Counted from the stretch's first letter, positions 35,123-48,344 are shown. The stretch is DNA of 64,000 nt from Malania oleifera (GCF_029873635.1 NC_080422.1:5560001-5624000); one strand, 5' to 3'. Notes: generated by a model from the sequence alone, not told the origin. Translations and numbers: made by a program.

Positions 35123-37640
35123 CATCTGAAGAAGAACGTAAACTCAAAGAGGTTCCTATAGTGTACGAGTTCTTAGACGTGTTTCCAGAGGACTTGCTAG
35201 GATTACCTCCAGATTGCGAGGTAGAGTTTGTTATAGAGTTGGTTCCAGGTACGATGCCAATATCGAAAGCTCCACATCGTATGGCTCCACCAGAATTGAG
35301 AGAATTGAAAGAGCAGCTACAAGAGCTACTAGATAAGGGGTACATCTGACCGAGTGTTTCACCCTGAGGAGCACCGGTGATGTTTGTAAAGAAGAAGGAT
35401 GAGTCGATGAGGATGTGCATCAACTACTGAGAGCTTAACAAGGTAACAATAAAGAACAAATACTCGTTACCCAGTATTGATGATTTGTTAGACCAATTTC
35501 AGGGCACGCAGATCTTCTCTAAGATCGATCTACGATCTGGGTATCACCAGCTGAAGGTGAAAGTGGAGGACGTTCCGAAGATAGCTTTTCGAACCCGGTA
35601 TGGCCATTACGAATTTGTGGTTATGCCTTTCAGTTTGACGAATGCACATATGACATTTATAGATATGATAAATGGGGTCTTTCACGAATACTTAGACCAG
35701 TTCATTATGGTATTCATAGACGATATCATTGTATATTCTAGGAGTGCTGCAGAACATGAAGTTCATCTAAGATTGGTACTACAAATGCTTAGGGAAAAGA
35801 GGTTAGATGCTAAACTGAAGAAATGTGAGTTCTGGCTGGAATAGATTGCATTTCTAGGACATGTAGTGTCCAAAGAAGGAGTATCAATGGATCCGAGTAA
35901 AATAGAAGTGGTAGTGGACTAGGCGAGGCCGAAGAATGTTCAGGAGGTCTGAAGTTTTCTGGGTCTTGCAGGATACTACCGACGGTTCGTAGAAGTGTTC
36001 TCCAATTTATCAGGTCCTTTGACACGACTCATGAGAAAGAACGTGAAGTATAATTGGACAGATGAGTGCAAGCTAAGTTTCCAAGAGCTGAAATAGCAAC
36101 TGGTTACTGCTCTTATATTGATCATTCCATATAGGGATGGTAGATTTGTTATCTTCAGTGTCACCTCTAAGAAAGGTCTCGGGTGTGTCCTAATGCAACA
36201 GGGAAGGGTGATTACTTATGCTTCTCATCAACTCAAGGAGTACGAGAAGAACTACCCGACACATGATATGGAATTAGCAACGGTAGTATTTACATTGAAA
36301 ATCTGGAAGCACTACCTGTATGGTGAAAGGTGCAAGATTTTTACTGACCATAAAAGTCTTAAGTACATTTTCACCTAGAAAGAGTTGAATATGAGGTAGC
36401 GTAGATGGCTCGAGTTGATAAAGGACTATGACTGTACCATTAGTTATCATCCAGAAAAGCAAATGTTGTAGCTAATGCTCTAAGTTGAAAGTTAGTTGAT
36501 GCATCGACCTTAGCAGTGGGAGTTCAGCATCATATCTGTATGGACCTAAAAAGGTTGGGCTTGGAAGTAGTGGAAGGAAATCACCTGGCTCTTCTTGCTA
36601 GCTTGGTGGTACAGCTGACCTTACAAAAGAGGATCAGAACAACTCAGAAGGAGGACGAAGAGCTGGTAGAGGTTGTGGAAGGGGTACAAAGTGGTTTAAA
36701 GTCCGATTTCAATAACTCAGGTAATAGGATATTGAGATTCCACAGTAGGGTTTGTATGCCGAATGATGCTGAGATTAAACGGGTCATTTTGGAGGAAGCA
36801 CACTGTTCGCTCTACACCGTACATCCTGGAAGTACGAAAATGTATAGAAATCTTAGAGAATCTTTCTAATGGTCGAACGTGAAAAGAGAGATTTCCTATT
36901 TCGTAGAGCAATGCCTGATATATCAGTAGGTCAAGGCAGAGCACTAAAGGCCAGCAGGACCCCTTCAGCCACTTGACATTCCCAAGTGGAAATGGGAGCA
37001 TATCTTGATAGATTTCATATCGAGGTTACCTACAACGGTGCATGGGCAGAATGCTATATGGGTTGTGGTAGATTGGCTAATAAAGATTACACATTTCATT
37101 CCAATAAGAGTCAGCTATTCTCTAAATAGGTTGGCAGAGTTATATGTGCAGGAGATTGTGCGACTCCATGGTATCCTAGTTTCTATCGTTTCAGGTCGAG
37201 ACCCACATTTTACTTCTTGATTCTGGAAGAGTCTACAGGATGCCTTGGGATCGCAACTTACATTCAGTATGTCATTTCACCTGCAGACAGATGGAAAGTC
37301 TGAAAGGACTATTCATACATTAGAGGATATGTTGTGGGCATGTGTACTAAATTTTGAAGACAATTGGATATGATATCTACCGCTTGTGAAATTTGCATAT
37401 AATAACAGCTATTAGGCTAGTATTGAGATGACACCATATGAGGCATTGTATAGTTGTCGGTGTCAGTCTCCGTTGTACTGGGATCAAGTAGGCGAGTGGA
37501 AGATACTAGGATCGAAACTGATTCAATAGACCTCTGCAAAGATCGAGCTGATTAGAGAGAGAATCAAAGCAGCTTAGAGTCGGCAGAAGAGTTATGTAGA
37601 TACTCGCCGACAAGAGATAGAGTTCGAGGCAGAGATATAG
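35123..37640 (+). pseudogene. Gypsy B pol: RT, RNase H and integrase, broken
   Basis: It opens at '[19 protein letters not shown]', the start of chromovirus RT. RT has '[14 protein letters not shown]' and the FIDD active site (about 35717). RNase H ('[18 protein letters not shown]') has Ser-Val-Thr near 36160 where the family has a catalytic Asp, so that residue is missing. Integrase keeps both His of the zinc site, but the Cys pair is damaged (CLIYQ). It has 'WEHILIDFISRLP', 'SGRDPHFTS' and 'HLQTDGKSERTIHTLEDML' with core acids. Many stops fall where Arg, Gln or Trp codons are expected (35347, 35365, 35428, 35842, 35920, 35950 and more). A solo LTR cuts integrase at 37641; the frame resumes at 42540. 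Confidence 0.9.
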
Positions 37641-38274
37641 TGTGACACCCCAATTTTCGTACAATTTTTTTTATAAACAATAATAAATATTCACTCGTCA
37701 CCAACAATATTCGCCAATTGGCCACGCCAACAACCCTATTACCACTCAAATCACCCGACTCGCATTGGGTACAGAGTAAAAAGTCATTTTATTTATACAA
37801 GCTAATAGCGGAAGATGATATATATATAACAATCAAAATACAATACCCAGAGTATCAACATACATATATAAATACATTACAACCACATACCCAAAAACAA
37901 CTCAACTCTAGGGGAATTACACCCCTCCCTAGTCCAAGAACTCACCCTGTGTGTCAGGGTCTTAGCTCCCTATGGTCTCAGAACTCTATCACCTGACCTA
38001 TCCCTGTTCCTTGAAAAATTTAGATAATTTGGGTGAGACACATCTCAGTAAGAAGGAATAAATTATTTACAATGTGTGACAATATGAGTTCAGTTATAGC
38101 ACACTTTACTTCAAGTAATCATTTCTGTAACGACCCGAATAATAATAGGATTTAAATAATAAAAAGAAAGAGAAATAGAAATCAGAAATAGAAGAAGGCA
38201 GTTGACTTCGTTAACGAATGCTTCGACGACATTGCACTTTGGAAGGAATAACCAAGGGGAAATCATCAGGGCTT

Positions 38275-38460
38275 CGTCGACGAACACAGGGGATTCGTCG
38301 ACGAGGGTTTAAGAGAATTCGTCGATGAACACAGGGGATTCGTCGACGAAGAAATACCGAGAGAGGTTTGAGCCGACTGAATTTTGTCGACGAGGACTGA
38401 ATTTTGTCAACGAAATTAATGAAGGATTCGTCGACGAATGACGTGGCTCGTCGACGAATC
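38275..38460. promoter_or_regulatory. TTCGTCGACGAA palindrome array in gypsy LTR
   Basis: Eight motifs at about 38276, 38294, 38319, 38339, 38376, 38396, 38428 and 38448. Several are perfect 12 bp palindromes (TTCGTCGACGAA). The last ends a few bases before TATAAATA at 38467. Confidence 0.75.
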
Positions 38461-39079
38461 CAATTCTATAAATACTAAAAATCCAATTTTTAACTTACAA
38501 ACGAAGCCAACTCTCTCCTCTCTCTCTCTCTCCCCTTCGATTTTCCCTCTTTCTTTTCATCGATTTCGGGCTAGATTTACGTCGAATTGATAATCTGAAG
38601 TCACCATGATGCTCCTGGGGAAGTTCTCTCCAAATCTGCTGGAGCGGATCGTTGGTGAAAGCAAGGTGGAAACCATCCCAAATCCAGGGTAAGACTTTTT
38701 ACTCAATATTTGGATTTTTGACAGTTGTAGAAAGTGATGTACACGTAGAAATATTGAAATTTAGTACTGTGAGTTTTCATTTTCAGGGTGTTGAGTTGGG
38801 AATCCTGTGGGTGCAGGACAGTTTTCTTAGGGGCTTTTCAAGAATCAGGTAAGGGAATAAACTAAACTAGTATTTTATGAAAAATGTATGTATATTATTA
38901 TAGAATTTGATTTTAGGGAAATGAATATATTTATATATGATTTATATTTGGGAAAATATGGTTAAAATGATGGTATGTTGAATATGCAAAAAATTTGTTT
39001 AGTGTGGCATGAGTATAAAATGTTATGAATTACTGTTTTCTAGAATGGGATTATGATACGGATTTTTATAATGGGGAAA

Positions 39080-39262
39080 CCGGCGTACGGGCCGAGATTT
39101 TTATATATGTTGTGATTTGCCAGCGTACGGGCTATGCTATGATATGTTTTCTGGCGTACGGGCCGTGCTATGATGTGATTTTCCAGCGTACGGGCTGTGC
39201 TATGATTTGCTGGTGTATGGGCCGAGCTAGGATAAATGTGTAATGCCGGCGTACGGGCCGAT
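39080..39262. repeat. Short tandem repeat with GGCGTACGGGCC core
   Basis: Six imperfect units at about 39082, 39120, 39152, 39184, 39213 and 39247, spaced about 29-38 bp. Each has a GC-rich core in AT-rich surroundings. The core contains GTAC and CG sites. Confidence 0.8.
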
Positions 39263-42200
39263 GATTTTCATGATATACGTATATATGCGAAATGATATGA
39301 TTAATGTGAAAATTAATGATATGAAATATCCATGTATCAGAGTTTCAGTATATGCTATATGGTATCATAACTTGGTTGGCTTGGTCTAGGCTAACACTTG
39401 CACGGTACCGTTGCTATGTGTCCATGGTCTTCGTGATCATGATATTTGTATTAACGCCGCTGTACGGAATGGTGTGAGATTGGATGGTCGATATGGTTTT
39501 TAAGAAGTGTGTGTGATTGCCCTTAGTGTACGGACCAGGTCAGGCAGACTCATCGGATTTACAGACTATACTGTTGACTTGGCAGTGGTCGGCCAACCGT
39601 TGTCAGGTCCCGTCTTTGGGCCACATAACCCAATCATGTTGAGGTAATACATGACAACAGTCAACTAACCTACTAGGAATGTTTTTATGTTATTATTATA
39701 TATGAGATGAAACATGCTTATGAAAATGCAATATGTTCTGCCATGATTTGATATATATATATATATATATATATGTTTTCCCAGATTTGACAAAACTGTT
39801 ATTGAATATGTTCTGTATGGTATATGCACAACGCAGAATACTCATGTTACCACACACTAGTATTAATTTATTTCCCTTACTGAGAGGTGTCTCACCCCTA
39901 AATTTTATAAACTTTTCAGGAGCCCCGGATAGGAGAGCGGGAAAAGCCCCACTGAATTAGAGCTGTTATCTGCCCTTTTTGGAGGGTAAGCTTTTGTAGG
40001 GATAGTTAGATTTTGTGGGAAATGTCCCTAGATTTTGTATTTTTGGGATGTATACATGGAAATACAGTGGTATAATGACTCTGGTATTTGTAGTAATGTG
40101 ATGGAAGTTTTGTATTACAATATTGTGACTATATGTTTCCTGCTGCTTAGGCTTCCGAGTTGTATTCTGATTTATCCCTGGTACCCACAGGTCCAAGTGT
40201 ATTATGATCTGCTGAGCTGGGGTTTATGATATTGATTATATATATATTTTATTTTTTTTTTAAAAATGTGTAGGAATTGAGTAGGTGTTCACAATTTCAT
40301 CTAAGAAAAGTTCACTGATAAACATATTCTCATAATTAGATAGATATACAACACAAGCTTTTATAAGATTTAAAATCATTTCTCAAATTCAATCATTTCC
40401 AACACATATTTACCTGCGAAGTTCCTGAGAATAAGGAAGATTACCTACTCATACAGGTAGCTTCCCTCTGTCCTAACACGTTATGCAGCCAGGTATGGCC
40501 ACATCTGATTCCTGTCAGGGCACTCACCTTACTTAGTAAGCCCTCAAGCGGAGAGTTTCACTTCGCCTTAATTATTTATGTTATTAAATCACACAAATCC
40601 ATTTCTCAATTTTATCATTCTCTATTTCTCAATTTCCATTATTTCTTTCATTTCTTAATTTAGTCCATTTAATCATTCTTTCACTTTTCGTTTCCATTTC
40701 ATTATTCGGCTCATGAGTATCCTTGGTATCTAGTACCAACATCATGTCTGTAAGTCATGGCTACCCTAAGGATCATTCTTTCCATGCCATACTTCCCCCC
40801 ATGGTCAAGGTTGTGCAGCCCGAAGGCTGGATCTAACCGTGGTTGGCCGGCCCGGTTAGATCAAAATATCATATCACATATCTCGCGTTTGTAGTACGAC
40901 TGGAAGGCCTATAGCTCTGATCTGGACTCAGGGGGCACAACAACTCTACTAAACAGCTCAATCAACCGTCATGCCACACGCTCCAAGAGTCCGTGTGGTT
41001 GCACTACACCACTCAATATCACAACCCGTCATTAGGGTTTCCATAACCATCCATCAAGGTTATCATTACCACATACCCGCAATTATTATGCAGTATTAAC
41101 ATTTCATCAATCACATTTCAATTTTCATATTGCAGTATTCACGTTGTAATATTCTCGTTTTCTCATATTCACAATGCCATATTTACATTTCAGTATACTC
41201 ATTTCAATATTCATGTTTCAACTATTCATATTGCAGCATTTACATTACAATATTCATATTTCTCATTTTCACATTTTAGTATTTACCTTGCAAAATTCTT
41301 AATACAAATTTCACATTTCCAATATTCATAATTTCTAAATTCCCGATCTCAATATACACATTTCATCCTCATAATAATATATATAACCCATTTCGTGAAT
41401 TTCCACACTTTTCAATAATACAAATCATATTATCATATTTACCCATTTATTATAGACAACATTTCTATAATCATATTTCATATTCCAAAATATCACAATT
41501 TAATATTACTCAAATGCCACACAATTTATCTGATATTTATATCATAATAATTTCCAAACAAAATACCATATGCTTATTATCACATATCAATTCAAACGGT
41601 AACTCTAAAAATACTGTTATAATTTATTCTCCTTACTTGACTTTCTTAAAGTCTCATTAAAACTCAGATCCTAGGCCCTTGGCGCTCGAAACTCAAATCC
41701 TACAATTCGCGTTTTTCTCAGATTAATTAACTCATTTTCTAAAATAATACTCATATAACCTTCCCTAGGCTCCATATATCCCAAGTTAACATTTAAACTA
41801 ATATTTAACACCCTCACTTGACTTTCTAAACTATGCCCGCGGAGTCCCGAAATTACACCTACGGCTCTCACCCGGGCACCGAATTCCAAAAACCCTACTT
41901 CAACCTCAAAATGCCCAATATTCTAGTATTTCTAAATCAACACTAATTAAATAACAATTAGCCCCTTAATAACCCCCTTATCCCAAATTTGGGGTTATGC
42001 CTACGACAACCCCACGAGAAATTCACTCCGCTAGACTTGTAAAGAATTATCCTTAGATTCTCGTGGTGGCATCCAATTGTCAATTGGGCTTAAAATTTAT
42101 AAGAAATTGAGGTACAAGTGGAAATTTAGCTTACTCCAGGAGATATGCCTACGCCGCTCCTACAACCAATTCGCTCCGATAGAAATGACAGCAGTAGAAA

Positions 42201-42454
42201 ATGAAGTCCAGCGGCATTTCCTGATTTCCGATCGGGGGAGTATCCGTCAAAAAAAATGAGGAGAGAGGGAGAGAGAATGAGGAGAGAGACAAGAGACTGG
42301 GGGAGGGGGGCTCTCTGCGCAGCTTTTCAAGCCTTCCTAAAGGATTCAGATCCTTCAGGAAGGTATATATATAATAATAAAATATTTTATTAATAAAATA
42401 AAAATAAATTTTAATTATTATTTTTTTCTTTTTTATAAATTTAATTAATTAATT

Positions 42455-42487
<33 letters not shown>

Positions 42488-42539
42488 TTTTTTGGAATCA
42501 CCCTACTAATCTTGTATAATCATTTTTTGGGTTATTACA

Positions 42540-42960
42540 TATGGTATTCCTGAAAATTGCTTCGATGAAAGGAATACTGAGGTTTGGGAAGAAGGGGAAG
42601 CTAAACCCTCAGTACATTGGACCATTCGAGATCTTGGAAAGAGTAGGTCTGGTTGCTTAGCAAGTGGCATTGCCCCCAGCATTATCCAGAGTTCATGATG
42701 TGTTTCATGTGTCAGTGCTGAGAAAATACGTGCTAGACCTTTCGCACGTGTTGAGTTACGAGCCTCTGGAGATCAGTGATGCATTAGCATACGAAGAGAT
42801 TTCGATACAGATATTATATAAGAAGGTGCAGCAGTTACAGACTAAGGAGATACCATTGGTGAATTTACTATGGCATAATCACGCAATGGAGGAAGCTTTA
42901 TGAGAATTAGAGTCAGAGATACGCCAGAAGTACCCTCAGTTATTCAGAGATAGTTAGAGT
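42540..42960 (+). pseudogene. Gypsy B integrase end and chromodomain-like tail
   Basis: This continues the pol interrupted at 37640. It reads 'LRFGKKGKLNPQYIGPFEI' (the integrase C-terminal GPF/Y motif), 'LSRVHDVFHVSVLRKYV', and then a tail with 'VNLLWHNHAMEEAL', a stop where Trp is expected, and 'IRQKYPQLF'. That order is typical of the Tekay group of chromodomain gypsy elements. The chromodomain part is thought to steer integration to silent chromatin. The stops at about 42658 and 42901 show decay. Confidence 0.85.
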
Positions 42961-43222
42961 TAGAAAGGTAAGTAGAATAGGTGGTTCATGTTAATTTAGA
43001 TATGGTTTTCGAGAGATTTTTGTATGTCTATTGTAATCTCCTGAAGCATCATATTATAACCATGATATTCCTTCGCCATATGAGAGGGTATGTAATAAAC
43101 TTAGGCCGGAGCTGCTAGGTGGGTGGCTACCGACTCTTATGTAGAACTAAGTCATAAGGTAAGGTTATGCTTATAAACAATTAACAAATTTTGAGGATGA
43201 AATTTTTATAAGGAGGGGAGAT

Positions 43223-45383
43223 TGCAGAGACCCGAACCCATAAAATAAGGAAATAAATCAGAAAAGGGTAAAAAGGTAATTTTGGCAGGCTTCGTCGATG
43301 AAGCCAAGGTTCTAGTCAATGAATGCCCTTATAAGGTTCATCGTTGAAATTGAAAGCCTCGGTGATGAAGAGATCCCGACCGACAGGAAAAAAATATCAA
43401 ACTAGGGTTCGTCGACGAAGGAATAGGTTCTTCGTCGACGAAGAACCTTCTGTGGCTCATCAAAGAAGACACCACTTGTAGATGAATTTGACCGAGTCAA
43501 GGGGTATATAAATATCATTTTTCATTGATTAGGGGTTAAGAAACCCAAAACTCTCTCTCTCTCTCTCTCTTCGATCCTTCACCGTTCATCGCCCGTTTTG
43601 ACGATCAGAGGTTACCACGTGAATCCCTCTATGGTTGTAGCGGATCGGATTGAGGATTTCTAGATTTTATCCTGAAATCGAGGTAAGGGTCTAAGTTCGT
43701 TTTTGGTTTGGTAGATCTGTAGTAAATAGGATTGTATTGAAGTATTGTTCTTTGGTTTTTAGATTCTAAGAACTCGGTTCGTTGTTTTGGAGCCATGTAG
43801 TTCATGTTTCAGTGTTCGGGGAAAGGTAAGGGGATTTGTTTACATCAATCATTTTAGAAAACTAAATCGCTAGAAAGTTAGTTTAAATTTATATGCACAT
43901 ATTAACTGTTTATTTGCAAAGTTTCACTAGGTAAAAATGTCGATTTTACGATTTTACAGTTTTGATAAAATTGAGGGTTTTGGCGTATGATCTCCAAACT
44001 TTTCAAAACTTCTTTATTTACATTAAACTTAATGTAGGAGATGCTTGAACACCTAGTTTTTCGTTTAAATGTTATTCTTCGAGTTATATACTATATATAG
44101 CAGATTTTTGACCAAACGAGTGTGGCATATGATATGAAAAGGAATATACCGAATTGTTATATACGTATATGAACTATGGGGACTAAAGTTCCATTTTGCT
44201 ATCTGAAAATGTAGAAAACAGGTGTCAATTATATACCGAGCTTTGTATGTGAAAAGGGTTAAACCGAGAGTGTGTGTGTGCCGGTTTATACCACAGTATG
44301 AATGAGTGAGTTTGTGAAAATACTAGAACTGTACAGGCGATTTATGAATTAGAAACAAGTTAATTTGTCTTATTGTAAATTATATATATGATATTGGGAC
44401 CGCAGCTTGTTACTATGAAAGCCTTAAAAAACTCAATGTTATATGAAGCCTTAAAAAGCTTAAGTGCGGTTCCGTTGCTATATTCTAGATACAATGCAAC
44501 CACACATTTGTTTTTCAGTGTGGGTATCAAAATAGTAGGCTCGGTAGGTGTGGCCACTGGTGGATTAATGGACCAGGTGGATTCAGTCAGACTATAGTAA
44601 CCATAATAACTGACAATGTTTGCGCGAGGTAGGGCTTGTTAAGGGACTTATGATCGCACAACCTGTGCCAAAGGGTAGTGTTGGAATTAGTTATAAGGCT
44701 CCAAAGCTGGACGGTGTTCTAAATATGCATATACATAATTTAAAAACTAAAATGGGCAAAGTCACATGTTTAAGTACCGGGCAGAGGGATTGTATAGTGT
44801 ATAGGCCTGTACCCTACCCTAACCTCGGGAACTCTCGCTCGTTATGATGCTAAACTATCTATTGTAGGAATTATATCTATTTATTTATCTCCTATATTAC
44901 AGTATTGAGAATGCTTTAAGTATGTAACTGCTTTTTGCTGGTTTAAAAACATGTTGTCACACAGATGTAATATCTTCCACTTTACTGAGAAGTGTCTCAC
45001 CACAACATACAACCTTTGTTTCAGGTCCTGCAGGGCACATGTTTTAGTTGCTAGAGGGACTTGGAGCGTAGTCTTGTGTGTAGTTTACATAAGTGTTTTG
45101 TACATGTAATAAACTTAGTTTAGAATGTCTTTTTGGGGATTATAAGAACAAGTTATGTTTTAAGTACGATCATATGTATGTAAGGATACAGTCAGAAACT
45201 CAAATTTGTCTATTAGATTTAGTAGGAATGTTTATGTTTTCCGCTGTGCATGAGATTATAGTTCAGTATGAAACACCCGTATGTCCCTTTTAGGGCGGGT
45301 TGTATATGTATGATTATCAGAGACAAGTGTATTATATAGGTGTAGTAGCACTCCGGGGCCATATAAAGGGTCGGGGCGTTACA
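43223..45383 (+). repeat. 3' LTR of gypsy B
   Basis: A purine tract AAGGAGGGGAGAT (43210-43222) precedes TGCAGAGACCCGAACCC; the end is TCGGGGCGTTACA (2161 bp). CGTCGACGAAG-type palindromes (about 43285-43445) precede TATAAATA at 43507-43514 and CT repeats. Its first 12 bases resemble the gypsy A 5' LTR, but the body and the end do not. The right flank TAGCC does not match ATTA/TATTA at 11147-11151. The ORFs at 44360-44847 and 45093 are not supported as genes. Confidence 0.85.
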
Positions 45384-46307
45384 TAGCCCATGATTGGGCT
45401 GAGGATAGTGGGCTTATGGACTTGGTCAACTAGTAAATGGACCCAGGTCCAGGACTTGGGTCTTTGGGGATCCATATCATGGATTTAGGGGGTGGACCTA
45501 GGTCATGACACGGGCTTGGGTCTGTGGGTCGGACCTAGACCATTGGGTCAGATTTGGGTTGGATCAAACATCAATTTCAAAGCATTTTTTTAATTTTTTT
45601 TTTGAATGGATATGAAATAAAATAAAATAAAAAATATAGGAATACACTTAAACCAACCTACTGTCTTCCACTCCTTTGGTCTTTAAATTGGATGTTGGTG
45701 ATTTTTTCGACCAAATATGTATGATGCTCTTGCATATTTTCCCTTTATTTGTTGACTCTTGATCATTTGATTCTCTCTACTTGTCTCTGTATGCTCTTTT
45801 TGATTGCTTATGAATCTCTCTATGATTGTTATGGCCTTCCTCTAATTGCTTATGAATCTCCCTACTTACGAATCTCTCTGCTTATTGTTTCCACCCTTTG
45901 CATGCTCCTTCAGAAAGCCTCAATTTATAGACTTGTGGATCATTGATTGTTGTTTTTAAATTTAATTATCTAATTAATTTTGTTACTTCTAATTCCCCAC
46001 CTGCTAACTTCCCTTTATTTACTTTTGACAGCTAACCAATTTTTATTTCCTTTGTGCATGTGTGCAAGTACTTGGAGAATCGGGATTCGTACCTCCCATT
46101 TTTTTTTTATTTTTTTTTTGTATTTTGTATTTTGTACTGCTGTAGCATTTTTCCTTGTATTTTTGTTGTATTTTTATTTTTCTTCTTTAGTCATTTTATT
46201 TTTATTTTTCTGTTGTATTCCCCGTTTGTATTTTTCCTTTTTTATGGAATAAAATGCATTATTTTGTTTTAGTATATTTGGCCCCTAGACAAAATGGGGT
46301 GTCTACA
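45384..46307 (-). repeat. LTR fragment (TGTAGACACCCC type)
   Basis: The right end reads CCCCTAGACAAAATGGGGTGTCTACA, whose reverse complement has a common plant LTR start, TGTAGACACCCCATTTTGTC. The left end is cut by gypsy B's 3' LTR. GGACCCAGGTCC-like words lie at about 45438-45540. The T-rich part (46085-46270) gives hydrophobic ORFs that are not genes. Confidence 0.4.
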
Positions 46308-46349
46308 ACCACAATAACCAAATTCTGTTATAAAATTTCAATATATATA

Positions 46350-48339
46350 TGTTGGAATTATTGTGATCCCAAGAGAGGGGGTGAATTGGGCATTTAAAAC
46401 TTTTCGACTAATTTAAAACATTTCGCAGATTCACCATAATTCATATCTCATTCAACATATATACGTGTATATAAAACGAGTTTAACAATAATAGCAAACA
46501 TACACGTGTCCTGTATCTTATTTAAATCAAATGTGTGCATGAGAATAATTTTGGCATTAAATAAACATACATACACATGCTGAAATTAAAGTGCAGGAAT
46601 TTAAATAAGATAAATAGAGCAACACCAAATTTGTTATCAAGGTTCGGCCAAACCAACCTACATCCCCACCTTGGGCATACCCCCCAAGGATTCCACTATA
46701 CCTGCTCACTTAATCGAGCGGAGCAAAATCCTTTTACATCCTCTCCTTATGGGGCGAGGAAAATCTCAGTTCAATTGATAGGCTGAGCTGAACTAGTCTC
46801 ACTTACGGGGCTGAGACTCCCTAATTCAATTTTTAGGCTGAACCAAACCGGTCTCACTTACGGGGCTAAGACTCGCCAGTTCAATTAACGGGTTGAACCC
46901 AACCGTTACAATAAAACCATTTTTGTATATGAAAGTGCTTCTGAAAATACAAGCTGAGATATACACGTTTAAGTTCAAATAAATGCATTCTAATATGATA
47001 TGCAATAATGTTCAGTAGAGTAAGGGTGCTTATCTAAATAGTATTTTGCAATCTTTGAAAAGAATGTATAGAATAAAGAGTTTCAAAGATTTAAACCCTA
47101 CAAAAGATTTTCTCCAAATAATATTTTTCAAGAACAAACCGGAGAACCTAGGGTTTTAGTTTCAAATAAGTTTGTACAACAAAACAAAATACAAACATTT
47201 TAAAGCTATATGTGCAAATCAAAATGAATGCCCAAACTAAAATGTTCTCTTCAAAAAGTTTTTCAAAATAATGAGTGGAAGAGAGTGGAGAGCAAAAAAA
47301 TAATCCCATAAAAGATTTTGCAATAAAAACAAGTTTTTGGGGAACTTTGATTAGGATAAAAATTAGAGAGAAAATAGGCAAATCAAAGTTGCTAATCTTA
47401 GCTTATGAAGGGGTATATATAGACTCAGGGAAATTTTTGACCATTGGGGACACGCTGGGTATTATTAGAAAAGTTTAATTAATTTTTAACCCTAATTACC
47501 CCAATTAAAAAATTGCAACCTGAGAGTTTCGGTCGCCCGAACACTCACAAATAGAAAAGGCATTTTTGAAGTTCGAGTGCCCGAGTCTGAGTTTGGTCGG
47601 CTAAATAAAGGTCAGAAACATTCGTTCGTAGGTTTGGGTACCCGGTGCTAAGTTCAGTTAACCAAATGGACCAATTCGATCGCCTGAGGTTTGATTTGAA
47701 CGCGCAGGTTCGGGTGCCTGGGTTGGTGAAAAGGTACTTGACATGAGTTCGGTCACCCGAGGACGCTAAGTTCAATTTGGTTCGGTCGCCCAAACCAAGT
47801 CAAACTTTTGACCGGACAGTAGTTCGGTTGATCAAGGCAATTTGATTTGCTTAGGTTCGGTCGCTCGAAACCTCACAAAAATGTCCTATTTGGTCTCTTG
47901 AACCTATTTAACCATGTGTGAATAAGTTATGACATTTTGTGTGAAGGGCTAAAGGTCCTAGGGTCAGATTATGATCTAGGCATTTTAATTTACCCTAAAA
48001 TGGTCGACCGAAGTCTTTCCTACAGTCATTTGATTAACCTACGATCTGACTACGACATTACTGAGCATCCAAACATATCATGCAAATGCATGCAATATTA
48101 CAGATCAGAATAAAAAATAAATGCATTACAAATGAAATAAACAAATGTCTTCTTCTTCCTTTTGCTCTTCAAGCCTTCATAGAACGCGCTATAATGATGA
48201 TAAACTTGAAGTTCCTTCTGTATTCCACTTCCCCTTATGTGTGTGTTGAATTATAACCTGTTCAATTACTAAAATACACATATAAGTAACACGTGTGCTT
48301 GTCAGCATCAAAACAGAGATCAGACTCAAAAGGCCAACA
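46350..48339 (-). repeat. Solo Sirevirus-like LTR
   Basis: In plus coordinates it starts TGTTGGAATTATTG and ends AAAAGGCCAACA (1990 bp), with a 5 bp duplication ATATA (46345-46349, 48340-48344) in AT-rich DNA. Reverse-complemented, its ends match the L family. Its motif array is of the TTCGGTCGCCCGAA type (about 47525-47875), unlike L's GTCGAC type. The minus-strand TATA (TATATATA) is at about 47414-47421. The leader block is present (about 46640-46720). Confidence 0.85.
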
Positions 48340-48344
48340 ATATA

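Larger units (their letters stand above)
38126..40293 (+). repeat. Nested gypsy solo LTR
   Basis: It starts TGTAACGACCCG and ends GTAGGTGTTCACA (2168 bp), with a perfect 5 bp duplication ATTTC (38121-38125, 40294-40298). The empty site is visible in the related LTR at 30040-32839. Eight CGTCGACGA palindromes (about 38275-38460) run right up to TATAAATA at 38467-38474, followed by CT-rich sequence. A short repeat with the core GGCGTACGGGCC lies at about 39080-39262. The ORFs at 38652 and 39025 are not genes. Confidence 0.92.
37641..42539 (-). repeat. Gypsy solo LTR, reverse, with a nested solo LTR
   Basis: In plus coordinates it starts TGTGACACCCC and ends GGGTTATTACA. The flanks TATAG and TATGG fit a 5 bp duplication with one change inside integrase. 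Without the nested LTR it is about 2.73 kb, close to the forward relative at 30040-32839, which it matches in reverse at both ends and internally (for example 'gggtgagacacatctcagt'). It holds no gene. The ORFs at 41671-41889 and 42077-42259 are unsupported. Confidence 0.88.

Noticed and set aside
45980..46272. Hydrophobic ORFs of 90 and 72 codons
   Set aside because: They come from T-rich low-complexity DNA in an LTR fragment.
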